A stretch of DNA of 31,583 bases from an uncultured Lachnospiraceae bacterium. Lineage in GTDB: Bacteria; Bacillota; Clostridia; Lachnospirales; Lachnospiraceae. The stretch is taken from NCBI GenBank assembly GCA_910579935.1, contig CAJTVQ010000047.1, positions 1 through 31,583 of the forward strand, written 5' to 3'. Both the position numbers and the translations under genes were made by a program. Shown here piece after piece: positions 1 to 7,152 of the stretch (the first letter of the stretch is position 1; each line of letters opens with the position of its first letter). The notes beneath the pieces are model-generated. The model made no database searches, was not told the DNA's origin, and was given only the letters and a program-made list of their open reading frames with translations.

Positions 1-445
1 ATAGCAAACAATTGATACATAATGTTTATTAGTATACTTGACAGCTGAAAGCTAATATCATTAAGAAGCTGGAAAATTCCACTGTTTTTCTGATACTTTC
101 TGCAGTTCCTGATATGGCTTCTTTATCTTTGACATTCGTTACTTTTCTTTGGTTTGTTTTACTTCGGTTTCAACAAAGGACATGCGAGCTTTCTTTCTTA
201 GATGCAGGGGAGCGTATTTCCTGGCGGCTGCAAACCAGTTCCTGTGTATGTTCTTCAGAGACTAAGAGGAAGCAGAGTGGAGTCCTGGGGTGGTAACTAT
301 AAGGATATTATAAAACATATACAGAGGGTTTTTTATGGGAATTTTTAACTTTTAAGTATGAAAGAAAAAGCAGAGTTTGAAAGTGCTTGATACTATGGGA
401 ATGATTGCATTTGCATTTTATGGTATAACTATTTAGGAGAGAACA
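1..445. other. Left-edge region, no supported gene
   Basis: I see no convincing gene here. An open frame at 114-296 would encode a 60-residue peptide, but it has no clear ribosome binding site and resembles no family I know. The stretch may be the decayed end of an upstream surface-polysaccharide gene, because it precedes a glycan-type membrane protein, but nothing identifies it. Confidence 0.5.
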
Positions 446-2091
446 ATGGGTGATGCGAGTAAAATAAGAAAATCCGGTGTGCTTATGCGCAAAAACCATA
501 TTGTTGGTAAGTTCTTTCCTGTACTCTTTGGCGGATGTGTTTTGGCAGCACTTACCTATTATAAGATGAAATTCGGTGTCAAATTAATGGAATCAGACAG
601 TGCGTCAGATATTTTGTATGCATATTTATTGACAAATGAAGGAAAGTTAGTTTCAAATAACTGGTATTTTTCGACGGAACTAAGAATTTTGGATAATGAA
701 TTATTATTTGCACTGCTTTTCAAAATGTTTCCAGAATTAAGCTGGTGGACTATAGAAACGATAGGGACTGCCATAATGAATGTAATTATGGGGTTAGCAA
801 GTGTATTGATAGCATATAAGCTGGAATTGGGATATAAAAGCTTATGGATGTTTGGTTTTGCTCTGTTGCCATATGGTAAAAGCGAGTATTATTATGTGTT
901 AATGCATGGTTGTGGTTACTATGTTTTTGCAATTATAGAAGTATTTATCATTTTATCATTATTTTTAGCAGGTATTGATTGTGTAAATAAGAATAAGTTC
1001 CAATTAGTGATGGTATATATCTGTTATTTAGGATTGTCTTTACTGATAGGAATGCAGGGGATTCGGCTTTTGGCAAATCTATATGCGCCATTATTGTTAA
1101 CCAGTATAATTCTTTTCATGTATGATTTTTTTTCGGATAAAAATATTTTTAGTATTAAAAAGATAATTTTTATGTTATTAAGGGATAAAAGGGTACTCTT
1201 AGCAGTTGGCGGTATGTGCATGGCAATGGCCGGATATTCTGTGAATATCCTGGTGTTGGCCAAGAGATACACATGGCAGCAATTCAATAATTTACATTGG
1301 AAAGCGTTTTCAATTGATCCGGTTCTTACTTTTTTTAGTGAAATATTTTCTAATCTTGGATATATAGAGGAGTGGGGGGGGTATTTTCGTTTGGGGAATT
1401 CGCAAATCTGTTCAGTTTGGTGATATTTGCTCTTATATTATTTAGTTTAGTTACTGCATGTAAAAAAGCATGTATTGCCCCAAAAGATAGATTTATAATC
1501 TGTTTTTTCTGTTTGGCTTTATTATTACATTTGTTCATATATATTTTTTTGCAGGAAAAATATAAACCTAGGTATATGTTACCATTCTTTATGCTTTTCC
1601 CCCATATTATTGCGTTAATGTTAAAGTACTGGAAAAATAGTATTAGGAAAATTGTAATACTGATTTTTACTGTTTGTTCTATTGTAACAAGTATAAATAC
1701 AGTTTATTTTTGGTATTTTAGAGAGAACCATCAGAGTATTAATATAGATAAGCAAAAAGAGATGACAGATTTTTTAGTTGATAAAGGTTATGAATATGGT
1801 TTTGCGACCTTTTGGTATTGCAACTCGTCAATTCAGCTCAGCGATGGGAAATTAGCTATCTCTCCTTTAAGATCAGCAAATAAATTTGAAAAATATGAAT
1901 GGCTTTGTCCTAAGGAAGGAATAAATTATGAGTGGAATGATAAAATATTTTTTATCGTTTCAGATGCGCAATTAGAGCGGGGGAAGGATATGGCATGGAA
2001 CCAAAAAGAGAAAATCATATGGCATGATGGAGAAATTTGTGTATTTAGTTATGATTCGGTGAATGAGTTGCAAAACACGTATGGAAATTAA
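446..2091 (+). pseudogene. Frameshifted, possibly phase-variable, multi-spanning membrane protein
   Basis: Two overlapping frames, 446-1423 and 1372-2091, read as halves of one polytopic membrane protein. The shift falls exactly in a run of eight G at 1374-1381. Nine G (or six) would join them into one protein of about 548 residues. As written, the first frame ends after 325 residues. The start follows AGGAGA. The first half has about eight hydrophobic segments with short loops. The second half adds three or four more, then a soluble tail of about 120 residues. This layout resembles GT-C-type glycosyltransferases or other surface-polysaccharide membrane enzymes, and the gene lies upstream of GDP-deoxysugar genes. 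I do not recognise the family, so glycan modification is inferred from context. The gene is much richer in A+T than its neighbours. Either a real ON/OFF tract or a sequencing error could explain the break. Confidence 0.65.
1374..1381 (+). repeat. G8 homopolymer at the frameshift
   Basis: Eight consecutive G lie inside the coding region of the membrane protein. Changing the tract to nine or six G restores one frame, which is the usual design of a slipped-strand phase-variation switch in a surface gene. Confidence 0.7.
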
Positions 2092-2356
2092 TTATTTTGG
2101 GGATAATGAATGTTTATTGGTGCGCAGGTTTCTCCGGCATCAGTGTGCTACTAATTGTATCTTCTTCAGTGTATGGGAACTTTGTCCGAGTTCATGTGAA
2201 GCTCCATTGGTTGGTTGAAATCAAGGGGCGAATGCTGTAACACATATAGTAAGCCTGTCATATTTGCGGTAAGAATGCTGGAGTAAAATAAACCTTTTGG
2301 ATTTTTAAGAGAAAGTTTTGCGTAACAGTTTTCCACAGTTAAAAAATTAATATATC
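2092..2356 (+). other. Intergenic region, no supported gene
   Basis: The stretch contains only a 44-codon frame at 2107-2241 with no recognisable product. It may be gene debris. The promoter of the following gmd-rmd pair lies at its right edge. Confidence 0.5.
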
Positions 2357-2385
2357 TTGCATGACCGGCCAAAATATATTACAAT
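2357..2385 (+). promoter_or_regulatory. Sigma-A-type promoter of gmd-rmd
   Basis: A TTGCAT -35 box (2357-2362) and a TACAAT -10 box (2380-2385) are separated by 17 bases. Transcription would start near 2392, giving a leader of about 28 bases before the gmd start. Confidence 0.65.
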
Positions 2386-2419
2386 GACATTTAGAAAAAT
2401 AAGAAAAAGAGGTTACGGA

Positions 2420-3439
2420 ATGAAAAATGCATTAATTACAGGAATTGCCGGGCAGGACGGCTCTTATCTGGCAGAACTTTTACTGGAAAAAGGATATAAC
2501 GTATATGGAGTTATGCGCAGGAAAGCGGTGGTTGATTACGGAAACGTGGAGCATCTCAAAGATAAGATTCATTTTATCTATGCGGATATGATCGATCAGG
2601 TATCTCTGATTAATGCGATGCAGGTATCACAGGCAGATGAAGTATATAATCTTGCAGCGCAGTCTTTTGTGGCGACTTCATGGGAACAGCCGTTGGCAAC
2701 AGCACAGATAGATGCGCTTGGCGTTACTAATATGCTGGAGGCGATTCGGATTGTGAAACCTTCCTGCAGGTTTTATCAGGCATCCACATCGGAAATGTTT
2801 GGTCTGGTACAGGAGATTCCCCAGCGTGAGACAACGCCGTTTTATCCAAGAAGCCCTTATGGTGTTGCTAAATTATACGGACATTGGATTACGAAAAATT
2901 ATCGGGAAAGTTATGGAATGTATGCATGCAGCGGTATTCTTTTTAATCATGAGAGTGAAAGAAGGGGCAAAGAGTTTGTTACCCGTAAGATTACGGATGC
3001 GGTTGCAAGAATAAAATTGGGAATTCAGGATTGTATAGAACTGGGAAATTTGGATTCCAAGAGAGACTGGGGGCATTCCAAAGATTATGTATACGGTATG
3101 TGGCTGATGCTTCAGCAGGATAAAGCCGATGATTATGTTATTGCTACCAATGAAACGAGAACGGTCAGGGAGTTTGTGGAAGCTGCATTTTCTGTTGTGG
3201 GAATTACCGTGGAGTGGACAGGCACGGGTGCAGAAGAAATAGGTAAAGATACAGCGACAGGCAAAGTAATTGTAAAGGTAAACAAGGAATTTTTCCGACC
3301 TGCAGAGGTAGATATATTGCTGGGTGATCCGGAAAAAGCAGAAAAGATTCTTGGCTGGAAACGGAATATTTCTTTTCATGAATTAGTGGAGCGCATGGTA
3401 AATCAGGATTTGGAGCTGGTGAAAAAGGAAATGGCATGA
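2420..3439 (+). CDS. gmd: GDP-mannose 4,6-dehydratase
   Basis: This cytosolic short-chain dehydrogenase/reductase converts GDP-D-mannose to GDP-4-keto-6-deoxy-D-mannose, the common precursor of GDP-rhamnose, GDP-fucose and related deoxysugars. The 339-residue length fits the family. The N-terminus carries the nucleotide-binding motif GIAGQDGS (residues 8-15). A STSEMFG segment and the YxxxK pair (Tyr147, Lys151, in PYGVAK) supply the active site, and FNHESERRG is a family signature. I chose ATG 2420 because AAGAGG lies just upstream and the protein then begins MKNALITG. The upstream in-frame ATG at 2357 would lie within the promoter. The gene overlaps rmd by four bases (ATGA), so the two are translationally coupled. 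Confidence 0.95.
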   Translation: MKNALITGIAGQDGSYLAELLLEKGYNVYGVMRRKAVVDYGNVEHLKDKIHFIYADMIDQVSLINAMQVSQADEVYNLAAQSFVATSWEQPLATAQIDALGVTNMLEAIRIVKPSCRFYQASTSEMFGLVQEIPQRETTPFYPRSPYGVAKLYGHWITKNYRESYGMYACSGILFNHESERRGKEFVTRKITDAVARIKLGIQDCIELGNLDSKRDWGHSKDYVYGMWLMLQQDKADDYVIATNETRTVREFVEAAFSVVGITVEWTGTGAEEIGKDTATGKVIVKVNKEFFRPAEVDILLGDPEKAEKILGWKRNISFHELVERMVNQDLELVKKEMA

Positions 3440-4377
3440 AAAGAGCATTGATTATCGGTGCCGCCGGCTTTGTAGGCGGTTATCTTGCAAGGCATTTAAA
3501 AATAGCATACGGGATGGACGTAGCCGTAACGAAATTACCTCATGAAGTACTAGAAATAGAAGATGCGACGGTATATGATTTAGATATCTTAAAGCAGGAG
3601 GAAATCACTTCTCTTTTATTTAAAATCCGTCCGGATTACATTTTTCATTTGGCTGCACAGAGTTCAGTGGGTTTATCATGGAAGAAACCTGGGCTTACCG
3701 TGGATATTAATATAAAAGGCAGCATCAATGTGATGGATGCTGCCCGTGAACTCTATTATAAGCCGAAAGTTCTGCTCATAGGTTCGGGAGAAGAATATGG
3801 TCATATTAAAGAAGGGGAAACACCTATTACGGAAGATAACATGATCCGGCCGGGTAATATTTATGCAGCAACCAAAGTTTGTCAGAATATGATAGGAAAT
3901 ATTTATGCCAAGGCATATGATATGGATATTATGATGGTTCGTGCTTTTAACCATATCGGCCCGACGCAGGCGCCGATGTTTGTAGTGGCGGACTTCTGCA
4001 GACAGGTGGCTGAGATTGAGAAAGGGCTCAGGGAACCGGTGATGTATGTGGGAAATCTTAGTGCAAAGCGTGATTTTACGGATGTGCGGGATGTGGTCCG
4101 GGCATATGCATTGTTGATACAGAAGGGGAGCGCGGGGGAAACTTATAATGTGGGAAGCGGTCATGCAGTCAGTATAAGGGAAATTTTGGATATGATTATT
4201 TCCCTGTCGGATAAAGAAATAAAGGTAGAAGTGGATCCGAATAAACTGCGCCCGGTGGATGTTCCTATTATAGAAGCAGATACCAAAAAACTGAAAGCAG
4301 CAACGGGATGGGAACAGACAATTTCGTTACGGCAGACGATAGAGGAAACCTTGAATTATTGGCGTGAAATGTGTTAG
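3436..4377 (+). CDS. rmd: GDP-6-deoxy-D-mannose reductase (GDP-D-rhamnose synthase)
   Basis: This NAD(P)-dependent reductase is predicted to act directly after Gmd, reducing the 4-keto intermediate to GDP-D-rhamnose for a cell-surface glycan. The 313-residue protein has the Rossmann motif GAAGFVGG near residue 8, a GSGEEYG segment, and the YxxxK pair Tyr143/Lys147 (YAATK). The segment RAFNHIGPTQ followed by a FCRQ helix closely matches Rmd proteins and fits GDP-L-fucose synthase less well. Its start overlaps the gmd stop, and a terminator follows at 4491. The exact deoxysugar cannot be proved from sequence; a related 4-reductase giving another GDP-6-deoxyhexose is the main alternative. Confidence 0.82.
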   Translation: MKRALIIGAAGFVGGYLARHLKIAYGMDVAVTKLPHEVLEIEDATVYDLDILKQEEITSLLFKIRPDYIFHLAAQSSVGLSWKKPGLTVDINIKGSINVMDAARELYYKPKVLLIGSGEEYGHIKEGETPITEDNMIRPGNIYAATKVCQNMIGNIYAKAYDMDIMMVRAFNHIGPTQAPMFVVADFCRQVAEIEKGLREPVMYVGNLSAKRDFTDVRDVVRAYALLIQKGSAGETYNVGSGHAVSIREILDMIISLSDKEIKVEVDPNKLRPVDVPIIEADTKKLKAATGWEQTISLRQTIEETLNYWREMC

Positions 4378-4490
4378 AAATAGGATACTTAATGTACTGT
4401 ATAATTGCAAATAATCTTTACAAAGCAAACCAAATATGATATGGTAATAATATCCTGATTCATGTAACAAGGTGATAATACATGAGGGAT

Positions 4491-4517
4491 GGGTACGGCT
4501 TTGGTCGTACCCGTTTT
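4491..4517 (+). terminator. Rho-independent terminator after gmd-rmd
   Basis: Inverted arms GGGTACG (4491-4497) and CGTACCC (4506-4512) enclose an 8-base loop and are followed by GTTTTGT. It lies about 110 bases after the rmd stop and before the gmd remnant. Confidence 0.75.
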
Positions 4518-4585
4518 GTATTACTCTGAATGCAGTTGGAATGAATGACCAAGGTACGCCGTTATATTTTGAAATAAGTCCTGGC

Positions 4586-4766
4586 TGTAATTTGTGGAAG
4601 CTGTATTTTCCAAAGTGGAGATGGTGGTGGAATGGACAGGTTTCAGGGTGGATGAAGTAGGAAAAGATAATTAAATGAGAAAGTTAATTATGAAGATAAA
4701 TCAGGAATTTTCAGTCCCGCTTAAGTGGATATCCTGTTGGGAAATCCGGAAAAGGCAGGGGCATGA
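4586..4766 (+). pseudogene. Decayed 3' fragment of a second gmd
   Basis: This stretch aligns with the 3' part of the intact gmd (about 3170-3345). Matching pieces include TTTGTGGAAGCTG, GTGGAATGGACAGG, GGAAAAGATA, AATCAGGAATTTT and GATATCCTG...GGAAATCCGGAAAA. In translation, VEWTG, VGKD and KINQEF correspond to VEWTG, IGKD and KVNKEF of Gmd. Frameshifts and an in-frame stop break it. It suggests a former gmd duplication or an older glycan locus replaced by the present one. A weaker resemblance around 4555-4580 to the PRSPYG region of gmd could mean an internal deletion. Confidence 0.75.
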
Positions 4767-4783
4767 ATAGGAGGAAATCAAAT

Positions 4784-5671
4784 ATGGGTAATTCAATAGA
4801 GACTTTATTTTCGAATTCCGGCATTACAGATTCCACCAGAATGCTGCATACACCGGGTGAGTTTGCAAAAAAGAATTTATTGTATGTGCAGGAAGTAGGG
4901 ACGCTGAAAAGTTTGCAGCCACATAAATCAACGAGGGAGGGACTGGATTCTTTCCTGCTGATAGGGGTATTAAGCGGAGAAGGTACAGTTACGGTAGGAA
5001 ATAACGATTACCATATAGGAAAGGGTGACTGTGTTTTTCTGAACTGCATGGATAAGTATGTGCATGAAAGCAGTGAAGACCGGCCGTGGGAACTGGCTTG
5101 GGTACATTTTAACGGTAGCTGTGCAAAAGAATATTTTGATTTGTTTTTGGAAAAAAATAACGGAAAGCCGCTATTTACCCCAAGGAATCCAAGGAAATAT
5201 GAAAAATATATCCGTAGCCTGATGGATGGACAGAAGGAGAAAGATTTGGAGTCTGAGCTGGAGTGCGGAAGTATCCTGCTACGGCTTTTGAATATGGCAA
5301 TTGTTAGTGCCATGAAGTGTGAAAAGATGATGGGGCAGGAATCGGAAATCTATAATGTGGTTAGAGAGTTCGTTAATGACAGATATCAGGAACGGAACCT
5401 GATGGAAACCATTATGGAGAAATACGGATTCTCGGAAGATGAAGCCAATGAGGGCTTCCAAAAATTATACGGAATCGAATTGCAGGACTATATTCTGAAC
5501 AGAAGGTTTACTGCGGCGAAGGAACTATTGCGTTTTACGGTCAAGCCGGTGAAAGAAATTGTGGAGGAATCAGGTATTGGCAATGGGGATTTGTTCCGAA
5601 GACTGTTTTTAGACGGAGAGGGAATGAGCGCAGAGGAATACCGGAATAAATGGGCACAATGGGTGAAATAA
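4784..5671 (+). CDS. AraC-family transcriptional regulator with N-terminal cupin domain
   Basis: The 295-residue protein has an N-terminal sugar-sensing-type cupin (about residues 30-115). Its segments GVLSGEGTVTVGNNDYHIGKGD and WELAWVHFNG are typical of AraC arabinose-binding-like domains. The C-terminal 100 residues form two helix-turn-helix units, including FTAAKELLRFTVKPVKEI and a degenerate second helix near GIGNGDLFRRLF. I chose ATG 4784 because a perfect AGGAGG lies nine bases upstream at 4769-4774; the ATG at 4763 precedes that site. The second HTH lacks the usual FSRxFKxxxGxSPxxYR consensus, so DNA recognition may be unusual. Position suggests control of the glycan genes or of its own transcript, but no operator is evident. 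Confidence 0.85.
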   Translation: MGNSIETLFSNSGITDSTRMLHTPGEFAKKNLLYVQEVGTLKSLQPHKSTREGLDSFLLIGVLSGEGTVTVGNNDYHIGKGDCVFLNCMDKYVHESSEDRPWELAWVHFNGSCAKEYFDLFLEKNNGKPLFTPRNPRKYEKYIRSLMDGQKEKDLESELECGSILLRLLNMAIVSAMKCEKMMGQESEIYNVVREFVNDRYQERNLMETIMEKYGFSEDEANEGFQKLYGIELQDYILNRRFTAAKELLRFTVKPVKEIVEESGIGNGDLFRRLFLDGEGMSAEEYRNKWAQWVK

Positions 5672-5765
5672 GACTGTCTATGGCATTTGCAGTAATCCTG
5701 AACGAAGATATCGAAATTATGATGTAACGGATGTGTGCCATATGTGATAAAGACAACTGAATGAC

Positions 5766-5784
5766 AAGGGGCTATTAGCCCCTT
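5766..5784 (+). terminator. Short palindrome after the AraC gene
   Basis: A 19-base palindrome with arms AAGGGGCTA and TAGCCCCTT lies about 95 bases after the stop. It has no clear U tract, so it is a weak terminator candidate or a protein-binding site. Confidence 0.4.
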
Positions 5785-5864
5785 CTGAGTTATGTTTGAC
5801 AGTGTGAATAATGTTTAAATACTATTTTGCAGTATAGCATTTTAATATTAATTATAAATAGCTG

Positions 5865-5893
5865 TTTACAAATGGAAAAACTTGTGTTATAGT
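5865..5893 (+). promoter_or_regulatory. Promoter of a candidate small RNA
   Basis: A TTTACA -35 box (5865-5870), a 17-base spacer and a TATAGT -10 box (5888-5893) make a good vegetative promoter. No open reading frame follows it; a strong terminator does, about 90 bases downstream. Confidence 0.6.
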
Positions 5894-5899
5894 AGGATT

Positions 5900-5992
5900 G
5901 TTCCTGAAGGGATACATTCATGTAAAAGGGAAATTTTAGATGTGTAGAATGTTGCATCGATGATTGGAAAATTGTCGATGCAACATTTTTGT
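5900..5992 (+). ncRNA. Candidate orphan small RNA ending in a strong intrinsic terminator
   Basis: A transcript starting near 5900 from the promoter at 5865-5893 would be about 90 nt. It would end in a hairpin with arms AATGTTGCATCGA (5948-5960) and TCGATGCAACATT (5975-5987) followed by a T-rich tail. There is no ribosome binding site with a usable ORF between promoter and terminator. The promoter-terminator pairing is visible in the sequence; that it is a regulatory RNA, rather than the leader of a lost gene, is inference. I do not recognise an RNA family. Confidence 0.5.
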
Positions 5993-6119
5993 GTTTGATT
6001 ACTCAAACTCGGCACTTGAGGAAGGGCCAGATATGGGATTTTAGGGACATAGCTAAAAGTCATGTATGAAGGATTTTGATGTGGGATACAATCAGGAAGA
6101 GAATAAAATAAAGTAAAAA

Positions 6120-6168
6120 AATATCTTTCGGCCCGAAGTTTGGGGAACTAACAGAGCCGAAAGATATT
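6120..6168 (-). terminator. Long hairpin, terminator-like on the minus strand
   Basis: Perfect 13-base arms AATATCTTTCGGC (6120-6132) and GCCGAAAGATATT (6156-6168) enclose a 23-base loop. Read on the minus strand, the stem runs into a stretch of seven T and further T-rich sequence; on the plus strand there is no U tract. It could end a minus-strand transcript, yet I see no minus-strand gene to its right. It may therefore end an unannotated RNA or be a mobile-element remnant. Confidence 0.5.
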
Positions 6169-6363
6169 GTATAGAGTTACAAAAATAACTTTATACGATA
6201 TTAATTGCAACAGAAAAAGGAGTGTTTTACAAGGATAAGTTTGTTCTTTGTCTTATTGTCTTAAACGAGCAGGGCAGGTTGATATCTTGAAGTTGCAGAC
6301 AAGATTTGATTTTGCATAAAGAAAAAATTAATTAAAATTTTATCATAATTATGAAAATTAATA

Positions 6364-6392
6364 CTGACTTTTGTTGAAATGTATGCTATAAT
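6364..6392 (+). promoter_or_regulatory. Upstream promoter of the XRE regulator (extended -10)
   Basis: CTGACT (6364-6369) and TATAAT (6387-6392) are spaced 17 bases apart, with TGC directly before the -10 box (TGn extended -10). Transcription would start near 6399, giving a leader of about 220 bases. Confidence 0.6.
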
Positions 6393-6408
6393 CACCACGA
6401 AAGCTTGT

Positions 6409-6437
6409 TTGCACATAGCAGGCCGTCTGGATATAAT
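6409..6437 (+). promoter_or_regulatory. Second promoter of the XRE regulator
   Basis: TTGCAC (6409-6414) and TATAAT (6432-6437) with a 17-base spacer lie 45 bases downstream of the first promoter, in tandem with it. Confidence 0.6.
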
Positions 6438-6486
6438 AAAGGATCTGAAAGCGGATATTAAAAGAGAATATACGGGGATGTAAAAG

Positions 6487-6527
6487 GGGATTCTGCATGA
6501 AATTGTGTGGCAGTCCCTGATTTTTTT
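6487..6527 (+). promoter_or_regulatory. Attenuator-like hairpin with 7-codon ORF in the XRE leader
   Basis: Arms GGGA..CTGC (6487-6496, with a two-base bulge) and GCAGTCCC (6510-6517) are followed by TGA and seven T. This looks like an intrinsic terminator inside the leader. A mini-ORF at 6497-6520 (MKLCGSP), preceded by AAAAGGGG, starts within the stem and loop. The arrangement suggests transcription attenuation, but this is inferred from sequence alone. Confidence 0.4.
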
Positions 6528-6617
6528 ACTTACGTATGCTTTCTGAATAGCTGAATTGAATATATGCAGGCTGCCCGGCCGTGTACAGCGAAATACAAAA
6601 CAGAAAGGAGGCGAGAC

Positions 6618-6965
6618 ATGGGCATGGATAGTGTTCATATGAGAATCAAGGATTTGAGGGAAAAAAGCGGTTATACGCAGGAGTATGTCGGTGAAAAGCT
6701 GGGCATCTCCCCTCAGGCTTACCTTGGTTATGAGAAAAACCGAATGGAACTTTCGGTCAGACAGGTCTTGGGACTGGCGGAATTATATCATGTCAGCACG
6801 GATTACATTTTAGGAAAGGGAATGGGCACTGATTCTCAGTTTCCGGATTCGGAATTCATTGGAGATGTTTCTTATGAGAAACTTTTAAGAGCTTTAATGA
6901 GACTGGATGAAGACGAAAGAAAGCAGCTGGTTAAATTTCTGACTTTTCTGCACAATTCACAGTGA
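6618..6965 (+). CDS. XRE-family (Cro/CI-like) transcriptional regulator
   Basis: The 115-residue protein carries an N-terminal helix-turn-helix at about residues 9-63 (IKDLREKSGYTQEYVGEKLGIS, then YEKNRMELS and VSTDYILG), the classic Cro/CI layout. It has a short acidic C-terminal helix (DEDERKQLVKFLTFL). I chose ATG 6618 because AAAGGAGG lies just upstream; a longer frame back to 6564 has no such site. It lies immediately upstream of, and in line with, the RADAR-like operon, so it may repress or activate that operon. Two tandem promoters and a leader of 175-220 bases precede it, and a hairpin follows it. Confidence 0.9.
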   Translation: MGMDSVHMRIKDLREKSGYTQEYVGEKLGISPQAYLGYEKNRMELSVRQVLGLAELYHVSTDYILGKGMGTDSQFPDSEFIGDVSYEKLLRALMRLDEDERKQLVKFLTFLHNSQ

Positions 6966-6987
6966 TGAGCGGCAGGGTTCATGATGG

Positions 6988-7017
6988 GCCGTGGGATATG
7001 CCAGCATATCCCGCGGC
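6988..7017 (+). terminator. Hairpin after the XRE gene
   Basis: Arms GCCGTGGGATATG (6988-7000) and CATATCCCGCGGC (7005-7017) pair with one G-U and a four-base loop. No long U tract follows, so it may be a partial terminator or an RNA-stabilising structure between the regulator and the operon. Confidence 0.5.
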
Positions 7018-7094
7018 TGCAATAAACCAGATCAATGTAAAAAAGAATTTGGGAGAAAGTAAGTAATATAAAATAGTAATTATAGAGTTTTTGT

Positions 7095-7102
7095 GCTAAA
7101 AT
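7095..7102 (+). promoter_or_regulatory. Possible extended -10 promoter of the RADAR-like operon
   Basis: TGCTAAAAT is an extended -10 element, but no good -35 box stands upstream. It would start transcription near 7109. That argues against ATG 7108 and favours GTG 7153 as the first codon of the ATPase gene. Read-through from the XRE gene is also possible. Confidence 0.35.
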
Positions 7103-7152
7103 GATTTATGTACATGGCAATAAAAAATGAAAATACAAAAGGGGAATGCAAA

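Noticed and set aside
114..296. 60-residue frame near the left edge
   Set aside because: No ribosome binding site, no family resemblance and no supporting neighbour.
2357..2419. Upstream ATG of gmd adding 21 residues
   Set aside because: It lies within the -35 box of the likely promoter and has no ribosome binding site. ATG 2420 begins the conserved MKNALITG start.
7108..7152. ATG 7108 as the start of the RdrA-like gene
   Set aside because: No ribosome binding site precedes it, and it coincides with the predicted transcript start. GTG 7153 has AAAGGGG at good spacing. Still, experimental proof is absent.
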